This document shows positions 1-7,600 of a DNA stretch of 36,979 bases, in pieces. The notes beneath the pieces were generated by a model, which saw only the letters and a list, made by a program, of their open reading frames with translations, searched no databases and had not been told where the DNA came from. Location of the stretch: contig JAPOVP010000070.1 of NCBI GenBank assembly GCA_026708085.1, forward strand, positions 1-36,979, read 5' to 3'. The stretch's first letter is position 1; every line of letters begins with the position of its first letter. The translations under genes and the position numbers were made by a program. This DNA comes from Caldilineaceae bacterium. GTDB taxonomy: Bacteria; Chloroflexota; Anaerolineae; Caldilineales; Caldilineaceae.

Positions 1-21
1 TGCGGGGGCGGAGCCCCCGCA
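1..21. repeat. Perfect GC hairpin at the window start
   Basis: A 9-bp perfect inverted repeat (TGCGGGGGC / GCCCCCGCA) with a 3-nt GGA loop lies at the very start. No T-tract follows on the plus strand, so it is not a classical intrinsic terminator. It could be a REP-like dispersed palindrome or the 3' end of a gene outside the window. The rest of 22-216 holds no supportable gene. Confidence 0.6.
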
Positions 22-53
22 CAAGGGAGGGCCGAATAGGCCCGACCGCCCAG

Positions 54-82
54 ACTGCAGTGGTTAATGGTCAGTTGTCAGA
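54..82. repeat. Degenerate copy of the CTGCAGTGGTCAGTGG intergenic element
   Basis: The stretch starts ACTGCAGTGGTTAATGG and continues with GTCAGTTGTCAG. It resembles the cleaner elements at 34045-34085 and 36901-36979, which begin with the same ACTGCAGTGGT. It appears to be a decayed copy of the same 7-bp (CAGTGGT) repeat family. Confidence 0.45.
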
Positions 83-216
83 GATTGCATTTGGACTGCC
101 TCAGAGTTGAGCGCGGGCTGGACATGGCTCCGTTGCTACCCGAGGTACAGGAAAGTTCGCCCCAGTATTGGGATGCACGCCCCGTGTGCGAGGAGGGGCG
201 CATGAGAACAGTTTCA

Positions 217-225
217 TGCTACACT
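217..225 (+). promoter_or_regulatory. Putative extended -10 promoter of the dioxygenase gene
   Basis: TG-C-TACACT at 217-225 matches an extended -10 element. No good -35 is visible 16-18 bp upstream. Transcription would start near 232, giving a leader of about 43 nt that contains the strong GGAGGAGA ribosome binding site at 261-268. Confidence 0.4.
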
Positions 226-274
226 AACTGCATTGTGTGGGCATATGACTCAAATTAAGGGGAGGAGAGAACCA

Positions 275-1117
275 ATGTCTGACCTGAGCGCGGCATCGCT
301 TGAGCACCGTTTGACGGAGGAAGAACGACAGACCTTCAACGAGACCGGAATTATCTACGTGAGGAATGCTCTTTCGGCGGAGCAGGTGGAACGCGGTGTT
401 GAATTGACGGAAGGGATCCACAAGGCGAAGCTGGCGGAGGGGCACGACCCGCGCATTGCGTTGTTCTATCCCAATTTTATTCCTGATGATCCGTTCTTCA
501 TCGATCTGATCGATTACGAGCGGGTCCTGCCCAAAGTATGGGGGATCCTGGGCTGGAATATCTTTCTCTATCACGCGCATCTGATTGTGACGCCGCCGAA
601 CGGCGAGGCTCCGAATGACAAGACGTTCAGCTGGCATCAGGACAGCGGCCGAGTCAACGTGGAGATGGAGAGCCATCCGCGTCCGCGGCTGTCGCTGAAG
701 GTGGCGTACTTTCTGTCGGATACGAGCGAGCCGGGGCGGGGAAACTTCTGGGTTGTGCCGAGGAGCCACGTGCGGGATACGATCGACAGGCCGGAGAGCG
801 GTAGCGGCCAGCCAAAGGGGGCGATGCCGGTGCTGGCCAAGCCGGGGGACGCGGTGTTCTTTGACCGGCGTCTGTGGCATACGGCCAGTCCGAACTGGTC
901 CGACATCACGCGGCGGGTGCTGTTTTACGGCTACGGTTATCGCTGGCTGCGGACGAAGGACGACATGACGGTCGACCATCTGTGGGATAGCGTCAGCCCG
1001 GTCCGCAGGCAGTTGCTGGGCTGGAGCGTGAATGCGAACGGCCGTTTTTCGCCGACGGACGAGGATGTGCCGCTGCGCATGTGGCTGAAGAAGCACAGCC
1101 CGGCTGAGGCGGAGTGA
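275..1117 (+). CDS. Phytanoyl-CoA dioxygenase (PhyH) family protein
   Basis: Predicted 280-residue cytoplasmic Fe(II)/2-oxoglutarate-dependent oxygenase. The ATG at 275 is chosen because GGAGGAGA sits 6 nt upstream; an in-frame upstream start at 233 lacks one. The facial triad is visible as H121-x-D123 (SWHQDSG) and distal H202 (RLWHTASPNW), with R213/R214 placed to bind 2-oxoglutarate. Length is typical of bacterial PhyH homologues. The family hydroxylates very diverse small molecules, so the substrate cannot be named. The gene stands alone and converges on the AraC-type regulator at 1194-2594, with a large hairpin between the two stops. Family assignment is secure; a role in the neighbouring sugar metabolism is only a guess. 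Confidence 0.88.
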   Translation: MSDLSAASLEHRLTEEERQTFNETGIIYVRNALSAEQVERGVELTEGIHKAKLAEGHDPRIALFYPNFIPDDPFFIDLIDYERVLPKVWGILGWNIFLYHAHLIVTPPNGEAPNDKTFSWHQDSGRVNVEMESHPRPRLSLKVAYFLSDTSEPGRGNFWVVPRSHVRDTIDRPESGSGQPKGAMPVLAKPGDAVFFDRRLWHTASPNWSDITRRVLFYGYGYRWLRTKDDMTVDHLWDSVSPVRRQLLGWSVNANGRFSPTDEDVPLRMWLKKHSPAEAE

Positions 1118-1131
1118 ACGGAAGAGGAGAG

Positions 1132-1189
1132 AGCGGAGAGGAGTGAGGAGAGAGTAGCGTTCTCTCACACTTCGACTCCTCTATCCGCT
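1132..1189. terminator. Large purine-rich hairpin between convergent genes
   Basis: Three nested paired blocks are visible: AGCGGA (1132-1137) with TCCGCT (1184-1189), AGGAGT (1139-1144) with ACTCCT (1175-1180), and GAGAGA (1148-1153) with TCTCTC (1161-1166). It lies in the 76-nt gap between two convergent stop codons, where a bidirectional transcription stop is expected. No T-run follows on either strand, so it may act as an RNA 3'-end stabiliser rather than an intrinsic terminator. Confidence 0.5.
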
Positions 1190-1193
1190 TCAG

Positions 1194-2594
1194 CTACATA
1201 TATGGCCAGGCGATTTCGAGGAAGGGCTGGTCCATGCCCGCTTCTTTGTCCATAGGCCTGGTTGCGTAGACTTCGCGGGGGGAGCCGGCGATTTTGTGGC
1301 CGTTCTCTTCGATCCAGTTGTAGACGGCGTCGTAGTAGCCCAGTATCTCCGGGAAGTGGGCCTGACGCAGGGTTAACGAAGTGTAAGCGATGGAGCCGCC
1401 GGGCAGGGTCCCGCTTTTGATGCTGCCGCTGACAGTGGGCACGGTCTTGACGGGGATGCCGACTTCGACAGGCCCGTTCTTGTCCTTGTTGACTTCGCCG
1501 TGGTAGATGGCGACGGGCTTGCCGTCCTGTTCAACGCCCGCTTCGGCAATCAAGGCCGCGATCTGCTCATAGGATTCGCGCAGGTGGACGTGGAGTTCGT
1601 CGATATTGACATGGCGGGTGATGCTGAGCATGTGGCGGTCCGGTTGTTCCAATGTACTGACTGTGGGGGACATAAGTGTCTCCTTTTTTTGTAGCTCGTA
1701 TAGTGAGCCGTTGATGGGTACGTAGAAGGTAACTGTCTGGTCCTGGCGGCGGCGAAGGGCGGGAAGGGCGGTGCTTTCTGCATAGGGCGGCGCGTCGCGC
1801 AGGCTGATTTCGGTTTGCGGCAGCCAGCGTTTGTAAATGGCCTGCCACATGGCATCGCGGCGACTACCTTGGTGGTGAAAGACAGCATAGACTCCGCCTG
1901 CAAGTTGTTGGACGTCCACGGGTCCGCGCGGCTGGATGGAAGCGTTCTCTTCGAGAAGGATGCCGGCATCTACCCGCATTTTGTCACTAGGGGTGTTGTC
2001 CTCGTTGGGAAGGTCGCGGCAGACCTGTACGTAGGAGGGTGGTTCGAAGGGGTCGATGGCGGAGGTTTCGTTGCCGGCTATGCGTGTATGTTGTTTAAGC
2101 GTGGTCCAGACGGTTTCGCTGTCCGCTTCTGCGCCGACGCAGGGAATGTAGACCAGCTCGTGATCGGGTCGTTGGCGGATCTCAGGCTGCAGAAGAAGCG
2201 GTTCCCAGTTGTTTGCATAGAGTGTGGGCCGCCGGAGGCGGCGGAAGGTGCGAGGGCTGAGCTGGAAGTGTTTCTTGAAGGCGCGGCCGAATGCGGCGGG
2301 TGTTTCATAACCGGCTTCCAGGGCGATCTGCGTCACCTGGTCGCTGCTGAGGATGAGGCGGCGGGCGGCCCAGTCGAGGCGGATGCGGCGCACGTAGTCG
2401 CTGGTTGTTTCGCGCAGGTATGCTGCAAAAATGCGGTGGAAGTAGTAGGGTGAGAAGCCGGCTACTTCGGCCAGCGTCTCGACGGTGAGGGGCGCGTCGA
2501 TGTTCTCCTGGATGTGGAGGAGGACGGCGTTGAGGCGCTCGCGATGGTGGAGGATGGTGTCCTCACGCGTCTGTACTTCCTGTTGGGTGGTCAT
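1194..2594 (-). CDS. AraC-family regulator with two GyrI-like effector domains
   Basis: 466 residues. The N-terminal part (about 15-120) is an AraC/XylS DNA-binding domain with two helix-turn-helix units (LTVETLAEVAGFSPYYFHRIF and the VTQIALEAGYETPAAFGRAF segment, ending in SPRTFRR). Residues about 150-303 form one GyrI-like small-molecule-binding domain and 308-466 a second one, ending FLEIAWPYM. AraC-GyrI proteins of about 290-310 residues are common; a second GyrI domain is unusual. The junction at residues 302-308 carries an A7 tract, a strong AAGGAG and an in-frame ATG (1673), so the last domain may also be made alone or be a fused former gene. The ATG at 2594 follows a -10-like element so closely that the mRNA may be leaderless. 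The ligand is unknown; GyrI domains often bind drugs or lipophilic molecules. Confidence 0.87.
   Translation of the reverse strand: MTTQQEVQTREDTILHHRERLNAVLLHIQENIDAPLTVETLAEVAGFSPYYFHRIFAAYLRETTSDYVRRIRLDWAARRLILSSDQVTQIALEAGYETPAAFGRAFKKHFQLSPRTFRRLRRPTLYANNWEPLLLQPEIRQRPDHELVYIPCVGAEADSETVWTTLKQHTRIAGNETSAIDPFEPPSYVQVCRDLPNEDNTPSDKMRVDAGILLEENASIQPRGPVDVQQLAGGVYAVFHHQGSRRDAMWQAIYKRWLPQTEISLRDAPPYAESTALPALRRRQDQTVTFYVPINGSLYELQKKETLMSPTVSTLEQPDRHMLSITRHVNIDELHVHLRESYEQIAALIAEAGVEQDGKPVAIYHGEVNKDKNGPVEVGIPVKTVPTVSGSIKSGTLPGGSIAYTSLTLRQAHFPEILGYYDAVYNWIEENGHKIAGSPREVYATRPMDKEAGMDQPFLEIAWPYM
1671..1685 (-). promoter_or_regulatory. Internal ribosome binding site and ATG for the last GyrI domain
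   Basis: On the minus strand AAGGAG (1685-1680) is followed after 6 nt by ATG (1673-1671), in frame with the surrounding gene. It would start a free-standing GyrI-like protein of 159 residues. Immediately upstream are seven A residues read as CAA AAA AAG, a homopolymer prone to indels or slippage. Confidence 0.5.
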
Positions 2595-2600
2595 GCGGCC

Positions 2601-2609
2601 AGTATAGCA
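2601..2609 (-). promoter_or_regulatory. Extended -10 element abutting the AraC-gene start
   Basis: Reading the minus strand, TGC-TATACT ends only 6 nt before the ATG at 2594. A start site about 7 nt after the -10 would coincide with the A of the ATG, and no Shine-Dalgarno sequence precedes it. Both facts suit a leaderless transcript. No convincing -35 is present. Confidence 0.4.
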
Positions 2610-2691
2610 GAATGATATTGGGCAAACTATCCCGTGATTGCTATTTTTTGATACTGGTTGTTCAATTCGTTTGGATTAGAAGCGACCACCA

Positions 2692-2955
2692 GGGCACCCA
2701 CAAGGGGTGCCCCTACGTTGGGAGTGCGACTACGAGGGCACCCACAAGGGGTGCCCCTACGTTAGGAGTGCGACCACGAGGGCACCCACAAGGGGTGCCC
2801 CCACGTTGGACGTGCGACCACGAGGGCACCCACAAGGGGTGCCCCTACGTTGGGCGTGCGACCACGAGGGCACCCACAAGGGGTGCCCCTACGTTGGGAG
2901 TGCGACTACGAGGGCACCCACAAGGAGTGCCCCTACGTTGGGAGTGGTCGGTGGG
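2692..2955. repeat. Six-copy 44-bp tandem repeat with internal hairpin
   Basis: Units start at 2692, 2736, 2780, 2824, 2868 and 2912, exactly 44 bp apart, and differ at only a few bases. Each unit begins with the palindrome GGGCACCC-ACAAG-GGGTGCCC (8-bp stem, 5-nt loop), followed by a variable linker such as TACGTTGGGAGTGCGACTA. The last unit has GGAGTGCCC, breaking one stem pair. Because 44 is not a multiple of 3, the array reads through all frames and yields repeated GCPYVG or RGAPTLG peptides that are artefacts. The function is unknown; it resembles dispersed palindromic repeats seen in Chloroflexota genomes (recalled, not searched). Confidence 0.93.
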
Positions 2956-3046
2956 AGCGGCCGGTTGAAGTGAATGGTCAGCGACTATTGGTCGCCAAGC
3001 GCGTCGGCCGTCTGTGGCCAGGCGCAATTCAGGGGAGGATTCTTCG

Positions 3047-4210
3047 ATGCGGATTACAGCGGTTACGCCGATTGTCGTGGACGCCGGATGGCGCAATTGG
3101 ATCCTGGTGAAGGTTGAGACGGACGAGGGCATCACGGGTTGGGGGGAGTGCAGCGATCAGGCGGTGAACGGTGTGGCGGGCGCGGTACGGGACCTGACGC
3201 CGGTGGTAATGGGACGGGATCCGAGGGCGTTTGAGCAGCGCTGGTGGGATATGTACAGGGCGTTTCAGTCGAGCCCGGGCGGCATCGGCGCGAAGGCGAT
3301 TGCGGGTATCGAGCTGGCGCTGGTGGATATTGCGGCGCGGGCGCGGGACTGCTCGGTGGTCGAGCTTTTCGGCGGGCCGACGCGGGAGAGCGTGCGCGTC
3401 TACTGGTCACATTGCGGGACGAGCCGGATCCGTGTGCATGGGCTGATGGGCACGCCGCCGCTGCGATCGATGGAGGATGTGGCGGCGCTGGGACGGGAGG
3501 TCGTGTCAAAGGGATTCACGGCGCTGAAGACGAACATTCTGTTTCCAGGCGATCCGGGACACGTCTACTTTCCGGGACGGAACCCGGGCGGCGCCACCGA
3601 TCAGGTTGCGTCGAACGAGTTGATCGATCACATCGTTACGCAGATGGGCACGTTCCGGGACGCGGTGGGGCCGCATTTCGATCTGTTATTGGACTTGAAC
3701 TTCAACTTCAAGCCGGAAAGCTGTCTGGAGATCGCACGGGCGCTGGAATCGCTGCATCTGATGTGGCTGGAGATCGATCTGTATGAGCCGGAGGCGCTGG
3801 CAGAGGTGCGGCGCAAGACGAGCACGCGTATCTGCACGGGCGAGACGCTTTACTATGAGCGCCAGTATCTGCTCTATCTACAGGCGCGGGCGTCGGACTA
3901 TCTGATGATAGACGTGCCCTGGAACGGCTTTGCGGCGTCAAAGCGGGTGGGGGAGCTGGCGCAGACTTTCCAGATGAACATCGCGCCGCACAACTACTAC
4001 AGTCATCTGTCCTCGTTTATCAGCGCGAGCCTGTGCGCGGTGCTGCCGAACGTGAAGATCATGGAGATAGACATCGACGACGTGCCGTGGAAGGACGAGA
4101 TGGTGACGAACGTACCTGAGATCATAGACGGGCAGATGACCACGCCGTGCGGCCCGGGCTGGGGCGTAGATATTGTGGAAGAGGTGCTGCACGCACATCC
4201 GGTTGTGTAG
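3047..4210 (+). CDS. Mandelate racemase/muconate lactonizing enzyme family protein (enolase superfamily)
   Basis: 387 residues from the ATG at 3047, chosen over an upstream GTG because AGGGGAGGA ends 7 nt before it. Expected metal ligands are D216 (LLLDLN), E242 (WLEIDLYEP) and E266 (CTGETLYY); H315 (IAPHNYYSH) sits at the usual catalytic histidine position. The active-site lysine motif reads K161-T-N163. This is K-x-N as in D-galactonate dehydratase rather than K-x-K, but the D-F-H of that enzyme is D-L-N here. Members dehydrate sugar acids or racemise alpha-hydroxy acids. A sugar-acid dehydratase role fits the surrounding transport and catabolic genes, but the substrate cannot be read from sequence. 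It converges on the transporter operon, with only 17 nt between stops. Confidence 0.88.
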   Translation: MRITAVTPIVVDAGWRNWILVKVETDEGITGWGECSDQAVNGVAGAVRDLTPVVMGRDPRAFEQRWWDMYRAFQSSPGGIGAKAIAGIELALVDIAARARDCSVVELFGGPTRESVRVYWSHCGTSRIRVHGLMGTPPLRSMEDVAALGREVVSKGFTALKTNILFPGDPGHVYFPGRNPGGATDQVASNELIDHIVTQMGTFRDAVGPHFDLLLDLNFNFKPESCLEIARALESLHLMWLEIDLYEPEALAEVRRKTSTRICTGETLYYERQYLLYLQARASDYLMIDVPWNGFAASKRVGELAQTFQMNIAPHNYYSHLSSFISASLCAVLPNVKIMEIDIDDVPWKDEMVTNVPEIIDGQMTTPCGPGWGVDIVEEVLHAHPVV

Positions 4211-4227
4211 GGGCTGGCTTCTCGTCG

Positions 4228-5493
4228 CTAATTGGCGTCCGGCAAGGTGATGCGAATTACTTCTCCAACGATGCGAGTTGGCCCGTCGGGGCCGGGGATG
4301 GGGCGGTTGGGTGTGCCCTGGCCGGTGGAGACGTAGAGTGATCCGTCGGGCGCGAGGGTGATGTTGGTTGGCATGTCGAGGGCGTCGGCCAAGACGGTGG
4401 CGTCGTCGGCTGCCTGGTGGGGCGGTGCATCGACTGCGGCGGGCGGTGGGTAGACGGTGACGCGTCCGCTGTAGCGCAGATAGCCGCCGTGGAGGGGCGT
4501 CTGGTCCGGGTCAAAGAGGTCGTGGGAGGGTTCGATCAGGTCAGCGTGGCCGCTACACATTTCGACGACATAGATGTTGCCTTCAGAATCGACGGCCACA
4601 TCGATGGCGGTTGTAAGGCCAAGCACAGCGTCCCTAATCGCGCCGGTGTCGGGGTCTACGCGCACTACTGCGCTGTCGCCGGTGATGACGGGGAGCTTTT
4701 CACCTTCGATAACGAGGGCGCCGGAGAAGAGAGCGACCAGGAGGTCGCCGTTACGGGGGTCCACGGCGACGCCGGCGGGGACAGATTGCTGGCCGCTGGC
4801 GAGGGCGCCGAACTGTGCGATCTTGCGGTGTTCGGCGTCGGCGATGTTTACGACGGAGAGTGCATTGGCGGTGCTCTCGGCCAGGTAGATCTGAGCGTGA
4901 TCGCGGGAGAAAGCGAGGCCGTTCATGTTGCCGCGGGCGGAGAGATTGCGTCCCATGCGCTTGTAGGGGCTGATCTCGTAGAGGCCGATGCGGTCGTGGC
5001 CGCCGTCAACGCTGAGGTATAGGTGGCCATCGGAGTGGCGCAGCAGGTCGCCCGGCCCGCTGACCTCGTCGCGCCAGGTTGAGTATTCCTGGAGCGCGTT
5101 GTAGGTGGGTAGGTGGCGAAACCAGATAGTGAGTTCGCCTTCATCTTCGAAGTCACCATCACGGTTGGTATCCTGGAAGTGAGAGAGTCTTCCGGTCCAT
5201 TCCTGGGGATCGACGGCGTTGTAACCGGTGCCGGCCTCAGCAACCATGAGTGAACCATCGGGCAGAACAGCGACGCCGCGGGGATTGGACAGCCCGGTCA
5301 GGACGGTCTCGATGATTGGCCCTTGGGGCTCGGTGGGGCCGTTGTTACCGCCTTCGTTCTGGGAATCGCGACCGCCGAAGCCAGGAAGGCGGGGCGCATT
5401 GCAGGCGGCAGTGAGAAATACGGCAGTGAGGAGTGCGGCGAGAAGTGCCCTGGCGGCAGGGGCAGATGCGATAAAACAACGCTGTTCTAGCAT
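4228..5493 (-). CDS. ScyD/ScyE-like beta-propeller lipoprotein
   Basis: 421 residues from the ATG at 5493 (an upstream TTG at 5505 would overlap the preceding gene). The signal peptide ends in a lipobox LTAAC with C31, so the protein is probably membrane-anchored outside the cell. Propeller-type repeats recur: GLSNPRGVAVLPDGSLMVAE, NGLAFSRDHAQIYLAE, AGVAVDPRNGDLLVA, AIDVAVDSEGNIYVVE and TNITLAPDGSLYVSTG. A DTNRDGDFEDEGE segment resembles an EF-hand or dockerin calcium loop. ScyD/E relatives are named from cyanobacterial scytonemin loci but are widespread and mostly uncharacterised; PQQ-sugar-dehydrogenase-like and NHL propellers are related. It is the last gene of the transporter operon, starting 2 nt after the ATPase stop, so translational coupling is likely. 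A role in sugar binding or oxidation at the surface is inference. Confidence 0.8.
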   Translation of the reverse strand: MLEQRCFIASAPAARALLAALLTAVFLTAACNAPRLPGFGGRDSQNEGGNNGPTEPQGPIIETVLTGLSNPRGVAVLPDGSLMVAEAGTGYNAVDPQEWTGRLSHFQDTNRDGDFEDEGELTIWFRHLPTYNALQEYSTWRDEVSGPGDLLRHSDGHLYLSVDGGHDRIGLYEISPYKRMGRNLSARGNMNGLAFSRDHAQIYLAESTANALSVVNIADAEHRKIAQFGALASGQQSVPAGVAVDPRNGDLLVALFSGALVIEGEKLPVITGDSAVVRVDPDTGAIRDAVLGLTTAIDVAVDSEGNIYVVEMCSGHADLIEPSHDLFDPDQTPLHGGYLRYSGRVTVYPPPAAVDAPPHQAADDATVLADALDMPTNITLAPDGSLYVSTGQGTPNRPIPGPDGPTRIVGEVIRITLPDAN

Positions 5494-5495
5494 AC

Positions 5496-6587
5496 CTATG
5501 ACCAAAGGAGCGACAGTTCGGTTTCCGGATCGAAAAGCTGCACTTTGTCGCCGTCGAACTGAAGCCTCACCGGATCGCCAATTTGCAGCGGTTGGCGCGG
5601 ATCGGCCAGAACGAAGAGATGCAGATCGTCGATACGCACATCCACCAAATTATCGCGCCCAAGCGGCTCAACCACAAATACTTCGCCTTTCGCACTATCG
5701 CTTGAAGCGGCGGCACCCGGAACAAGCGATATGTCCTCCGGCCTGACGCCGGCGATTATCTCTTCCCTGCCTGCAGCACGGCTGACCCGCTCCGGCGGCA
5801 GCTCGATTTCGAGACCTTGCCTCCTGACAAGGAGGCGTTCCCCTTCGCGGAAAACCTGTACGTCGAACAGATTCATTGGCGGGTTTCCGACGAAACCGGC
5901 GATGAAGATCGTGCGCGGCCGCTCGTAGAGTTCGTTGGGCGGCGCGTAGGCCTGGAGCTTGCCCTCCTGCATGACGGCGATGCGGTCGGCCATGGTCATG
6001 GCCTCCACCTGATCGTGGGTGACGTAGATGGAGGTGATTCCCAGATCGAGCTGCAGGCGTTTGATCTCGCTGCGCATGGTCAGGCGCAGACGGGCGTCCA
6101 GATTTGAAAGAGGTTCATCGAAGAGGAGGAGGCTGGGTTCCTTGACAAGGGCGCGCCCAAGGGCGACGCGCTGCTGCTGTCCGCCGGAGAGCTGTGCAGG
6201 GCGGCGGTCGAGCAGGTGGCCGATGCCCATCATATCGGCGACGCGCTGCACACGGTCCTCCATCTCGGCGGAGGGCGATTTCTTGAGTTTGAGGGGGTAG
6301 CCGATGTTCTGGCGGACGCTCATGTGGGGGTAGAGGGCGTAGCTCTGGAAGACCATGCCGATATTGCGGTCTTTGGGCGCGACCTGATTGACGACGCGGT
6401 CGTCGAAGCGGATCTCGCCGGCGGTCGGCTTGTAGATGCCGGCAACCATGAGGAGCGTGGTCGTCTTGCCGCAGCCGGACGGGCCGAGGAAGGCAACGAA
6501 CTCTCCGCTCTGGATGTCGAGGGTGATGTTGTCGGCGCCGGTTACATTGCCCCAGCGTTTGGTCAGGTCGTTCAGTTCGACGCGCAC
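5496..6587 (-). CDS. MalK/UgpC-type sugar ABC transporter ATPase
   Basis: 363 residues from a GTG start whose G is the last base of the upstream permease stop (TAGTG), with GGGGGAT as ribosome binding site. Walker A is GPSGCGKT (35-42), Q-loop Q81 (VFQSYALYPH), signature LSGGQQQR (133-140), Walker B LLLFDEP (153-159), D-loop SNLDA and switch H191 (VTHDQ). A C-terminal TOBE-type domain follows, with GVRPEDI, as in CUT1 sugar importers. It powers the permease pair encoded just upstream. It is the only ABC ATPase in this window, so it may also serve the other permease pairs, in the way MsiK serves several importers in actinobacteria. That sharing is a hypothesis. Confidence 0.95.
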   Translation of the reverse strand: MRVELNDLTKRWGNVTGADNITLDIQSGEFVAFLGPSGCGKTTTLLMVAGIYKPTAGEIRFDDRVVNQVAPKDRNIGMVFQSYALYPHMSVRQNIGYPLKLKKSPSAEMEDRVQRVADMMGIGHLLDRRPAQLSGGQQQRVALGRALVKEPSLLLFDEPLSNLDARLRLTMRSEIKRLQLDLGITSIYVTHDQVEAMTMADRIAVMQEGKLQAYAPPNELYERPRTIFIAGFVGNPPMNLFDVQVFREGERLLVRRQGLEIELPPERVSRAAGREEIIAGVRPEDISLVPGAAASSDSAKGEVFVVEPLGRDNLVDVRIDDLHLFVLADPRQPLQIGDPVRLQFDGDKVQLFDPETELSLLWS

Positions 6588-7516
6588 TAGGATCCCCCTT
6601 TGCTGCCGCCGCCGTAGATATTCAGCAGAGCCTCCTGGGTGAAGATAAAGAAGATGAGGACGGGAATCAGCTGGAAGAGCCCGATGGCGGCGACAAAGTT
6701 CCAGCTGACAAGGCTGGTATCGCCGGAAAATCTGTTTATGTAGACGGGCAGGTTGGCGACTTTGGAGCCTATGGTGAAGGTAAACGGGATGAGGTAGGCG
6801 TTCCAGCCCTGAATGAACATGAAGATGGAGAGGGCAGCCAGGCCGGGGCGAATCTGCGGCAGGAGGATTTCCCACCAGACGCGAAAGCGGCTGGCGCCGT
6901 CAATGAGGGCGGCCCGCTCCATGTCCCAGGAGAGGTTGTCGAAGAAGCCTTTCATGAGCCAGATACCGAGGGGCAGGTCGAGTGTCACCATGACAAGGGC
7001 GACGCCGCCGACGGTATTGAAGCCAAAAAAATTGCCGATGAGAGGGATGCCGCCGATGAAGAGCAGCACCTGGAAGATGGCGATCAGGAGCATTTCAGGG
7101 CGGAAGGCGTGCAGGACCATGGTCATGCCGAGGAAGCCCTTGCGGCCGGGGAAGTTCATGCGGGAGAGCGCGTAGGCGGCGAGGGCAGAGATGGCGCCGA
7201 CACCGATGACCATGCTCATGGCGATACCGAAGGAGTTGAGCGTGGCCTTCCAGACATCGGGCTCGGCAAGAAATTGCCAGTTTTGGAGAGTGAGACCGCC
7301 GAGATTGCCCTGCGCGTCGCGAGGGAGGAGGCCGTTGGTACGCTGGGAAAAGGTGGCGACAAGGACCCAGGCATATCCGGCGAGGATTGGAATGATCGTG
7401 AGAGTGAGCAGGAGATAGGGGAGTGCCTGTCCGGGCGAAATACGCTTGGAGCTCAGGGTCATTTGGACGGTGGAGAGCGTACCCGAGACCTTTACCGGCC
7501 CTACTCCACTACGCAT
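6587..7516 (-). CDS. Carbohydrate ABC transporter permease, MalG type
   Basis: 309 residues with about six membrane segments, the first at about 30-55 (LLLTLTIIPILAGYAWVLV). The ATPase-coupling EAA loop is clear: ERAALIDGASRFRVWWEILL followed by PQIRPGL. The start at 7516 is supported by AAGGGA just upstream. The stop overlaps the ATPase start by one base, and the partner permease lies 84 nt upstream. Together with the MalF-type partner it forms the membrane channel of the importer. Substrate is unknown. Confidence 0.93.
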   Translation of the reverse strand: MRSGVGPVKVSGTLSTVQMTLSSKRISPGQALPYLLLTLTIIPILAGYAWVLVATFSQRTNGLLPRDAQGNLGGLTLQNWQFLAEPDVWKATLNSFGIAMSMVIGVGAISALAAYALSRMNFPGRKGFLGMTMVLHAFRPEMLLIAIFQVLLFIGGIPLIGNFFGFNTVGGVALVMVTLDLPLGIWLMKGFFDNLSWDMERAALIDGASRFRVWWEILLPQIRPGLAALSIFMFIQGWNAYLIPFTFTIGSKVANLPVYINRFSGDTSLVSWNFVAAIGLFQLIPVLIFFIFTQEALLNIYGGGSKGGS

Positions 7517-7600
7517 ATTCCGTCCCTTCGCATCTCAATTTGTCTTCGTTCCATCCGGAATGTTCTTTGGCTACGGACGGGAAAATAAGTCTTCTGCGCC

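Larger units (their letters stand above)
2595..3046. other. Gene-free region between AraC-type regulator and dehydratase gene
   Basis: This 452-nt divergent interval holds the -10-like element of the regulator gene, the six-copy 44-bp palindromic repeat (2692-2955), and the ribosome binding site AGGGGAGGA (3031-3039) of the downstream gene. Open frames across the repeat exist in several frames but only because the unit contains no stop codon; they are not genes. No clear promoter for the gene at 3047 could be identified. Confidence 0.7.

Noticed and set aside
1678..1692. Programmed -1 frameshift at A-AAA-AAG in the AraC-type gene
   Set aside because: The zero frame already encodes the full second domain, and the -1 frame gives only low-complexity sequence; the Shine-Dalgarno lies downstream of the slip site rather than upstream as in dnaX.
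2692..2955. CRISPR array
   Set aside because: The period is constant, but the linkers between hairpins are near-identical, not unique spacers, and no cas genes are nearby.
2612..3110. Several overlapping open frames on both strands with repeated GCPYVG or RGAPTLG peptides
   Set aside because: They exist only because the 44-bp repeat has no stop codon in any frame; they lack ribosome binding sites and protein-like composition.
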